From: Candidatus Solincola sediminis
Lineage (GTDB): Bacteria > Actinomycetota > Geothermincolia > Geothermincolales > RBG-13-55-18
DNA: 32,031 nucleotides
Reading direction: 5' to 3'
NCBI GenBank assembly: GCA_001767605.1
Contig: MELM01000012.1
Coordinates: forward strand, 141,697-173,727
Shown here: in pieces, positions 25,535-32,031 of the stretch
How the letters are laid out: each line of letters begins with the position of its first letter
Position numbering within the stretch: the first letter of the stretch is position 1
Made by a program: the position numbers and the translations under genes
Notes under the pieces: generated by a model
Databases searched by the model: none
What the model was told of the DNA's origin: nothing
Seen by the model: only the letters and a program-made list of their open reading frames with translations

Positions 25535-26934
25535 TAGGCGACCAGGTCGACAAGCCTCTCCAGGCCCAGAAAACGGGAACCCTTGATGAGGACAACATCT
25601 CCGGGCTCGATGACCGCCCGTAATATTTCGGCCGCCCTATCGACTCCATCGGCCGTAAAAACGCTGCCCCGTGGAAGCCCTTTCTCCCGCGCCGCCGCCG
25701 CTATCTTGCGGGCTCTTCTCCCCACGGTGATAAGTATATCCGTACCATAATCCACAGCCAGCTGTCCGACCTCGATATGAGCTGTATCAGAGACAGGCCC
25801 TAATTCTCCCATGTCTCCAAGCACCGCGATCGCCCGCTTGCTCCTGGAAATATCACCCAATGCCATCAGGGCCGAGCGCATAGAGACCGGGTTGGCGTTA
25901 TAGGCGTCGTTGATTATGGTAATCTCTTCCGGTTTGGTAATCATTTCCATCCTCCATCCCGTCAGTTCAGCACCTGCGATGCCTTCCACAATACTCTCCA
26001 TTTTAACCCCCATAATCTCCCCTACCGCCGCCGCCGCCAGCACGTTATACACGTTATGACGGCCGGGCAAGGGAATACAAATATTTTCTTCAGTACCTCC
26101 TTTCGACCTCAAGGTAAAAATTACCTTCCCCGATTTATCCGTTCTTATGTTCATGGCCCTGACCTGTGCACGACCCGAGAGTCCGAAAGTTATGGTGGGA
26201 ACGGGGCTCAGAGTGCCCAGGTAGGACGAATAGTCATCATCTGCATTGAGGATCGCTTTGCCGTCGGGCGGCAACGATTGCAGCAATTCCGCCTTCGCCT
26301 TTGCAAGATTATCCCTATTCTTGAAGTATTGCATGTGGCTCCACCCGATGTTGGTTATTACACCGACTCGCGGACGTGCGAATGAGCTGAGCTTGCTGAT
26401 ATCGCCGCTCGCACGTGAGCCCATTTCCAGGACCATAAAACGCGTATGCGCATTGCCCTCCAATAGAGTGAGGGACACGCCGATCTCATTGTTGTAGCTC
26501 TCTTTCGATGCAACTACTCCTCCGGCGCTCTCGAGCACGGACGCCGTGAAGTCTTTCGTGAGTGTCTTTCCCGTCGATCCGGTTATACCGATGACGGTGG
26601 CGGCTGAAGAATCTCGCTGCTGTGCCGCCAATCGGGTGAGGGCGCTCATGGTATTATTTACCAGAATGATGGATGCGCCGCTCTTCCGTGTCTCTTCGAA
26701 GAGGCCGGGTAGAAGGCGCGTAACAAGCACAGCCGCCGCTCCCTTTTCGAGGGCGGCAAATACAAAGTCATGGCCGTCATAGTGCGGCCCTTTAAGCGGG
26801 ATGAAAAGGGATCCTTTCTCCAAGGTGCGGGTATCGGTGGACACCCGGGCTATGAGGCCGGAAGGACGCGCGTCCTCTAACTCGATCTTCCCATGCACGG
26901 CCGCCGCTATTTCGCTGATTGTCATGGGTATCAT
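25534..26934 (-). CDS. murF: UDP-N-acetylmuramoyl-tripeptide--D-alanyl-D-alanine ligase
   Basis: VSTDTRTLEKGSLFIPLKGPHYDGHDF, VIGITGSTGKTLTKDF, IINDAYNANPVSMRSAL, AVLGDMGELG. Confidence 0.98.
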   Translation of the reverse strand: MIPMTISEIAAAVHGKIELEDARPSGLIARVSTDTRTLEKGSLFIPLKGPHYDGHDFVFAALEKGAAAVLVTRLLPGLFEETRKSGASIILVNNTMSALTRLAAQQRDSSAATVIGITGSTGKTLTKDFTASVLESAGGVVASKESYNNEIGVSLTLLEGNAHTRFMVLEMGSRASGDISKLSSFARPRVGVITNIGWSHMQYFKNRDNLAKAKAELLQSLPPDGKAILNADDDYSSYLGTLSPVPTITFGLSGRAQVRAMNIRTDKSGKVIFTLRSKGGTEENICIPLPGRHNVYNVLAAAAVGEIMGVKMESIVEGIAGAELTGWRMEMITKPEEITIINDAYNANPVSMRSALMALGDISRSKRAIAVLGDMGELGPVSDTAHIEVGQLAVDYGTDILITVGRRARKIAAAAREKGLPRGSVFTADGVDRAAEILRAVIEPGDVVLIKGSRFLGLERLVDLVA

Positions 26935-28421
26935 TACGCAAGCCTCCTCCGCAATGCCGCCCTGGTTTCAGCCTCATCATCGAAAGGGATGGTGCGATCG
27001 GCAAGGATTTGATATTTTTCATGACCTTTTCCCGCGATTATAACCACGTCGCCACTTACTGCCTCACGAATCGCCGTGTCTATCGCCGTCCGCCGGTTGG
27101 CTATGACTTGATAGACGGCGGCGCCCGAGGTCGAACGAGCCCCTTCTTCTATCTCCCGGATTATGGCCAGGGGGTCTTCACTACGAGGATTATCCGATGT
27201 AATTATGCTGAGATCGGCCAATTTAGATGCAATAGCGCCCATCACAGCCCGCTTTCCTTGATCGCGATCGCCACCGCAGCCGAAAACAACGATGACCTTT
27301 TTGCGTGCGATCCCCCTTGCCGCCTCGAGCACCCCGCGCAGCGAATCGGGGGTATGCGCATAATCGACGAGGACTGCGAAGTCCTGTCCCTCCTCGATGT
27401 TTTGAAAACGGCCGGGCACCCCGGGATGGGCGCATATAGCCGCGAAAGAGCTATCCGGATCCATGCCGAGGAGGATAGATGCCGCCAATGCCGCGAGTAT
27501 GTTGTAGAGGTTGAAGGCGCCGGTGAGGGCGGTATACTCCTCCTGTCTCCATCCGCTAAGCGATACTTGGACAAGAGAACGCTTGAGGCCCATCTCTATA
27601 ACCTCCCCGCGCAAGTCGGCCGGCTCTCTCATGCCATATGTGAGGATTTCTCCTTCACTGGATTGCGCAAGGAGCTTTCCATAGGGATCATCGATATTTA
27701 TTGCAGCGGCGCGCGGTCCCAGGCCACCACGGCTGCGCGGCAGGAACAGCCTCTGCTTCTCTTCGAAGTAATCTTCGAGCGTAGGATGGAAATCAAGATG
27801 GTCCTGGCTCAGGTTGGTGAATACCGCAACATCGAAATCACAGGCGTCGATGCGGTGCAAAACGACAGCGTGAGAAGACACCTCCATACTTACGGCTGTG
27901 CAACCCTCGGATACCATGGTTGCAAGTATCTCCTGCAGATCGGCCGATTCGGGAGTCGTCCTTCCCGCTGGGAGTTCCCTACCCCGCACCCTGTATGCAA
28001 CCGTCCCGATCATTCCGGGACTCATTCCAGCCTGGTTCATGGCCGCTTCTATGAGGAATGTCGTAGTCGTCTTGCCGTTCGTACCCGTCACCCCGACCAA
28101 TTTCAACTTGCCGCTGGGATGGTCCCAGAAACGGTCGCTCAACAGAGCAAGGGCCAGACGGGTATCAACGGCATGAATGAGACCTATCCCGGGAGGTGTC
28201 GCTGGGATTTCCCTGCCTTCACCCGTAACCAGTGCTGTGGCGCCTCTTTCCAATGCTTCCGATATATAAAGGTGGCCGTCGGTCTTAAAGCCTTCTATCG
28301 CAACGAAAATATTGCCTGGTCCCACCCGCTGCGAATTGTAGGCGATTCCTCCTATGTCCTGATTACCACCTTTTTCCAGGCGGATTCCATCGAAGCCGTC
28401 CACGAGGTCGGCGAGTCTCAT
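26934..28421 (-). CDS. murE: UDP-N-acetylmuramoyl-L-alanyl-D-glutamate--2,6-diaminopimelate ligase
   Basis: GVTGTNGKTTTTFLIEAAM, VFTNLSQDHLDFHPTLEDYFEEKQRLF, VDYAHTPDSLRGVLEAAR, TSDNPRSEDP. ATG at 28421 overlaps the ftsI stop (ATGA); the track start at 28514 is likely too far upstream. Confidence 0.97.
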   Translation of the reverse strand: MRLADLVDGFDGIRLEKGGNQDIGGIAYNSQRVGPGNIFVAIEGFKTDGHLYISEALERGATALVTGEGREIPATPPGIGLIHAVDTRLALALLSDRFWDHPSGKLKLVGVTGTNGKTTTTFLIEAAMNQAGMSPGMIGTVAYRVRGRELPAGRTTPESADLQEILATMVSEGCTAVSMEVSSHAVVLHRIDACDFDVAVFTNLSQDHLDFHPTLEDYFEEKQRLFLPRSRGGLGPRAAAINIDDPYGKLLAQSSEGEILTYGMREPADLRGEVIEMGLKRSLVQVSLSGWRQEEYTALTGAFNLYNILAALAASILLGMDPDSSFAAICAHPGVPGRFQNIEEGQDFAVLVDYAHTPDSLRGVLEAARGIARKKVIVVFGCGGDRDQGKRAVMGAIASKLADLSIITSDNPRSEDPLAIIREIEEGARSTSGAAVYQVIANRRTAIDTAIREAVSGDVVIIAGKGHEKYQILADRTIPFDDEAETRAALRRRLA

Positions 28422-30136
28422 TCGGATATCACCTTTTCCTTGGTGTTTACGTGATCGATGCTCGGCGTCACCTGGAGATGTTGCAGGGCGAACTCCATGA
28501 CCTGCGAGAAGCATGGTGCGGCCGCCAGCCCGCCATAATAAATCGACGTTGGTTCATCCAGTGTTATTACGGTCACCAACCGGGGATCCTCAGTCGGTGC
28601 GAAGCCTGTGAAGGTTGCTATGTAAGCTTCTCGATAACCTCCTTCGGGATTTACTTTCATGGCCGTACCCGTTTTTCCCGCGCAATTATATAAAGACATA
28701 GCGGCCCGGGTTCCGGTTCCCATCCTGACCACCTCGCCCAGTATGCGGCGAAGGGATGCCGCACTTTCCTCTGAAATGATGGGCTCGCCCCCGGACCCTT
28801 GATAGAGTTCCGTCGAACCATCCGGATGCTCTAACTGCTTGAGGAAATGGGGAGTTACTTTGAGCCCACCGTTGGCGACGATCGAGGTGAGTACGGCCAA
28901 CTGAATCGGCGAGACTGTAATTCCCTGGCCGATGGCCATGGTCGGAAGAGAGGTTGCATTCCACTTCTCCGGCTTTAGAACCACTCCGCAGTTCTCGCCC
29001 GGGAAATCGACGCCGGTCAGCTGTCCGAGACCGGCCTCCTCTACATATTTACTGAAGGCATCTTTCCCGGTCGCCTGGGCCGTCTTTATCGTGCCTATGT
29101 TTGAGGAGTGCGCGATTACCTCGGTAAAGGTCAGATCGTCTTTTTCCATGGGATGGTCGTCCTTGAATTCGTATTCTCCGATCTGTATCGAGAATGGCAC
29201 GTTTATTACCGAGTTCGGGCTGACGACCCCTTGGTCGATGGCCGCCATAGCAGTGAGAATCTTCAAGACCGATCCCGGTTCGAAGCCATCAGTAACCGCA
29301 CGATTGCGGGTGACGTCCGCTACAACGTTCGAGTAAAGGTTGACATCGAAGTCCGGGTAGCTCCCCATTGCCAATATCTCACCGGTCCGGCAATCCATGA
29401 CCAGGCCGGTGGCATTCTGCGCCCCGCTATCCTTTAAGGATTGCGCCAGCTGCTCCTGCAGTTTGAATTGAATCTCGGAATCGAGGGTGAGTTGCACGTC
29501 ACTGCCATCCATAGGCGGCTTTATCATTTTGCTGACGCCCGGAATCGGTTCCCCGGCCGGATCCATTTCCATACCCGCTTCTCCCCATTCGCCGGCCAGC
29601 GTCGATTCGTATTGCAGCTCGAGCCCGGCCAGCCCGACATTATCCGTACCCACGAAACCCAGTATTTGGGAAGCCAGGCCGCCCTGCGGGTAGAAACGCT
29701 TGCTTTCCTTTTGGAGTCCGATGCCATCTATGCCCAATCCTTTGACGGCGTCCGCCACCTCCGGGCTCACCTTGCGCTCGATATATACGAATCCGCCTTT
29801 AGTCCTGAGTTTCTCCTCTAACTCCTGCCGTGGTTTCTGCAATATGCCTGAAAGCTCGGCTGCTGCCGCCGGTTTATCGTTCACCAGATAAGGAGTGGCG
29901 TAAATGGAATAGGCCTCCTTGCTGATTGCAAGTACCTGGCCTTCTCTGTCGGTTAGGCATCCTCGAAGCGGGTTGATATCCGTCTGCTGGTATCTCTGAT
30001 CTTCTGCTATCTGCTTGAAACGGTCCGCCCTTACGACCTGCAAGTCAACCAGGCGATAACCGATTAATACAAGCCCCAGTAGCAAAACCAGAGCTGCCAG
30101 GTTTATCCTGGCATCCCTTTTCCTTCCCTTTGACAT
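28418..30136 (-). CDS. ftsI: Class B penicillin-binding protein (FtsI / SpoVD-like)
   Basis: Single N-terminal TM, NPLRGCLTDREGQVLA, FEPGSVLKIL (SxxK), HSSNIGT (SxN), CAGKTGTAMK (KTG). Confidence 0.95.
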   Translation of the reverse strand: MSKGRKRDARINLAALVLLLGLVLIGYRLVDLQVVRADRFKQIAEDQRYQQTDINPLRGCLTDREGQVLAISKEAYSIYATPYLVNDKPAAAAELSGILQKPRQELEEKLRTKGGFVYIERKVSPEVADAVKGLGIDGIGLQKESKRFYPQGGLASQILGFVGTDNVGLAGLELQYESTLAGEWGEAGMEMDPAGEPIPGVSKMIKPPMDGSDVQLTLDSEIQFKLQEQLAQSLKDSGAQNATGLVMDCRTGEILAMGSYPDFDVNLYSNVVADVTRNRAVTDGFEPGSVLKILTAMAAIDQGVVSPNSVINVPFSIQIGEYEFKDDHPMEKDDLTFTEVIAHSSNIGTIKTAQATGKDAFSKYVEEAGLGQLTGVDFPGENCGVVLKPEKWNATSLPTMAIGQGITVSPIQLAVLTSIVANGGLKVTPHFLKQLEHPDGSTELYQGSGGEPIISEESAASLRRILGEVVRMGTGTRAAMSLYNCAGKTGTAMKVNPEGGYREAYIATFTGFAPTEDPRLVTVITLDEPTSIYYGGLAAAPCFSQVMEFALQHLQVTPSIDHVNTKEKVISE

Positions 30137-30246
30137 CTCGTCCTCCCTGGATGCCTACATCTGAAAGAGCCCTGAGGGTTCTTAATTGGGGTTCGGTGCG
30201 GAAAAGCGAAAAACCTTCAGCGAGCAGGAATAATTTGGCCCGTCCG

Positions 30247-30705
30247 TTAACCCCCCTGGGTTGAGCCTGCCGCCGCCTCCTTATCCGACAGCCTCTGTTG
30301 CTCGCCCAAACGCTGGGCCTTGTATGCTGCCGTCCGCACATACGCGGCCCATGGTACCCGCGTCATCTGAAGATTATCTACCGCAATCTTCTCTATACGG
30401 GCGGGTGACTCGAGGCCCGCTATCTCGAGCTTGATCGATTCCTGCTGGCGCTTCTCGAGCTCGATTTGCTTTTCCACCTCGCGTATCTTCACCTCGTCCT
30501 GTGCGGCCATTACCCTCAGGAAAACCGAAAATATCAAGATGCCGCATACAACCGCGGCAATGGATATGAAACATGTGAATGCGAGTTTGCGCCGTCTCGA
30601 CGCTTGAGCATTCTTACGTACTTTTTGAGCCTGGCGCTCCTTCTCCTGCCCCGGAGTCCTCTCCGGTTGTGCGGGCGCTCTTTTCCATTCCGCTGCCAGT
30701 GACAT
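30247..30705 (-). CDS. FtsL-like bitopic septum protein
   Basis: Small single-TM protein between rsmH and ftsI: basic N-terminus, TM LAFTCFISIAAVVCGILIFSVFL, coiled coil KIREVEKQIELEKRQQESIKLEIAGLESPARIEKIAVDNLQM. Assigned mostly by position and architecture. Confidence 0.75.
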   Translation of the reverse strand: MSLAAEWKRAPAQPERTPGQEKERQAQKVRKNAQASRRRKLAFTCFISIAAVVCGILIFSVFLRVMAAQDEVKIREVEKQIELEKRQQESIKLEIAGLESPARIEKIAVDNLQMTRVPWAAYVRTAAYKAQRLGEQQRLSDKEAAAGSTQGG

Positions 30706-30709
30706 TCTT

Positions 30710-31666
30710 CTACCTCTTCTCGGCGACTCGCAGCTTGGCGCTGCGGGCTCTCGGGTTAGCGGTGATTTCATCTTGTGAAGGGGTCACCGGCTTACGGGTC
30801 ACTATGCGTAGCGTCTCCTCCGCTTCGCATGTGCAGCCTGCGAAATCCATCGAGCAACGGCAAAACGAGCCATGCTCGGAAAAAAATCTCTTCACGATCC
30901 TGTCCTCCAAGGAATGGTAGGAAATAACCGCTATTCTTCCGCCCTTTTTCAACCATTGCACCGTCTGCGGCAGGGCTTCCTCCAGACTCCGCAGTTCCCC
31001 GTTTACCTCCAGCCTCAACGCTTGAAAGGTCCTTCTGGCCGGATGGCCACCCGTGCGCCTTGCTGCCGCGGGGATTGAGTCCTTTATAATCTCAGCCAGT
31101 CTATCCGTGGTGTCGATGGGTGCGCGCTTTCTTTCGATTGCGATGCGCCTAGCGATACGGGAAGCCCAACGCTCTTCGCCGTATTCACGGATAATACGCG
31201 CCAGCTCTCTCTCCTCATACCGGTTCACCACCTTCCAGGCGTCCAGTTCGCGGTCCGTATCCATACGCATGTCCAGCCTCGCCGGTTGCCGAAAGGAGAA
31301 ACCCCTCTCCGCCTCCCCGAGTTGAAGGGAGGAAACTCCCAGATCGAAGAGGAAACCGTTCACGCCTTCCGCACTCGATTCCTCCGGGACGTCTTCCAGC
31401 ACTTCTTCCAGCTGGGAAAAATTGGCATGGTACAGGATCACCTGCTCGCCAAAGCGACGCAGTCGAAGTCGCGCCCTTTCGAGCGCCTGCTTGTCGCGAT
31501 CCAGTCCTATCAGGCAACCCTCTCCCCCCATGTCTTCCAGCAGAGCCAGGGCGTGCCCGCCATCCCCGACTGTTGCATCGACAAGTACGATTCCGGGCCT
31601 TGGGTTAAGGTGTCCGATGACCTCGTGCAGTAGTACGGGTACATGTACGACCTCACCTTCTTCCAT
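30710..31666 (-). CDS. rsmH: 16S rRNA (cytosine(1402)-N(4))-methyltransferase
   Basis: HVPVLLHEVIGHLNPRPGIVLVDATVGDGGHALALLE, FLFDLGVSSLQLGEAERGFSFRQPARLDMRMD, ISYHSLEDRIVKRFF. Confidence 0.98.
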   Translation of the reverse strand: MEEGEVVHVPVLLHEVIGHLNPRPGIVLVDATVGDGGHALALLEDMGGEGCLIGLDRDKQALERARLRLRRFGEQVILYHANFSQLEEVLEDVPEESSAEGVNGFLFDLGVSSLQLGEAERGFSFRQPARLDMRMDTDRELDAWKVVNRYEERELARIIREYGEERWASRIARRIAIERKRAPIDTTDRLAEIIKDSIPAAARRTGGHPARRTFQALRLEVNGELRSLEEALPQTVQWLKKGGRIAVISYHSLEDRIVKRFFSEHGSFCRCSMDFAGCTCEAEETLRIVTRKPVTPSQDEITANPRARSAKLRVAEKR

Positions 31667-31754
31667 GGCAGCTCATTAGATGGCGCAAGCTCCGATGATA
31701 CTCGTCCTGCATGCGCGGCCATTGCCGCCGCCCCTGAGCGATTAAATCCAACAT
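31653..31754 (-). CDS. Possible 33-aa small ORF between mraZ and rsmH
   Basis: MLDLIAQGRRQWPRMQDEYHRSLRHLMSCHGRR, preceded by GGAGAGGGAG; its stop lies just inside the rsmH start. Confidence 0.35.
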   Translation of the reverse strand: MLDLIAQGRRQWPRMQDEYHRSLRHLMSCHGRR

Positions 31755-31769
31755 GGCCGTCTCCCTCTC

Positions 31770-32031
31770 CTAGAAACCTATTTCCGATAACTTCTCGGCG
31801 ACCTGCTCATACTTCTCGATGTCGCCCTCCATCGAATCCTGCCAGCGATTTCGGTCCCATATCTCGACCCGGTTTTTTACGCCTACTGCCACGACCTCGC
31901 GATCGAGCCCCGCGAGCTCGCGTAGCTTGGGGGGAATCGTAAGGCGTCCCTGACGATCGGGTACGGCCTCGAAGGCGTGGCCAAAAAGGATGCGGGTCAT
32001 GGTCCTCCCTTCCTTGCTCCCCTGTGGGAGG
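31770..32031 (-). CDS. mraZ: Transcriptional regulator MraZ, partial (5' end beyond the right edge)
   Basis: In-frame LPQGSKEGRTMTRILFGHAFEAVPDRQGRLTIPPKLRELAGLDREVVAVGVKNRVEIWDRNRW aligns without gaps to the second half of recalled MraZ sequences. The 76-aa track ORF starts at an internal Met. Confidence 0.9.
   Translation of the reverse strand, partial: LPQGSKEGRTMTRILFGHAFEAVPDRQGRLTIPPKLRELAGLDREVVAVGVKNRVEIWDRNRWQDSMEGDIEKYEQVAEKLSEIGF

Noticed and set aside
26919-28454. 511-aa plus-strand ORF
   Set aside because: Antisense shadow of murE; no recognisable domain, and the minus frame has all MurE motifs.
28422-28514. N-terminal extension of murE in the ORF track
   Set aside because: It would overlap ftsI by ~97 nt; the ATGA junction at 28418-28421 is the more likely start.
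31770-32000. 76-aa single-domain MraZ
   Set aside because: The frame continues upstream (LPQGSKEGRT) and aligns with the middle of full-length MraZ, so the Met is internal and the gene is cut by the window edge, despite a GGGAGG before it.
1-32031. CRISPR arrays, tRNA/rRNA genes, transposases, phage or toxin-antitoxin genes
   Set aside because: No regularly spaced repeats, cloverleaf sequences or matching protein motifs were seen; the only mobile-like signals are the short non-coding repeats listed above.

Overview
The window is a bacterial chromosome segment, almost all of it coded on the minus strand. It holds a nearly complete division and cell wall (dcw) cluster. In transcriptional order (right to left) this is mraZ (partial), rsmH, ftsL-like, ftsI/pbp, murE, murF, mraY, murD, ftsW, murG, murC, murB, ddl, ftsQ and ftsZ. 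It continues into a conserved housekeeping block: a B12-binding radical SAM protein, a DUF2344 protein, rng, then rplU, rpmA, obgE, proB, proA, nadD and an LCP/LytR_C-like gene cut by the left edge. About 4 kb of surface-protein genes sits between rng and rplU: a class-E-like sortase, a secreted CAP/SCP protein with four tandem ~105-aa repeats, and a VanW-family gene that is the only well-supported plus-strand CDS. The strongest non-coding find is a class I cyclic-di-GMP (GEMM-I) riboswitch at about 9283-9380 (minus). It is followed by a terminator-like hairpin, preceded by a sigma28-like promoter, and leads into the CAP gene. Other structure: a ~162-bp element with 24-nt inverted ends that abuts the murF stop codon, and an AT-richer ~520-bp ftsQ-ftsZ gap holding a promoter-like site, a terminator-like hairpin, a GAGGAACGAAGTAACGAAGCAATCTC repeat copy and an amber-interrupted reading frame. 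The dcw genes themselves are ordinary, apart from long basic N-terminal tails on FtsW and FtsQ and an ~83-nt ftsW/murG overlap. All calls come from reading the sequence; no database search was run.
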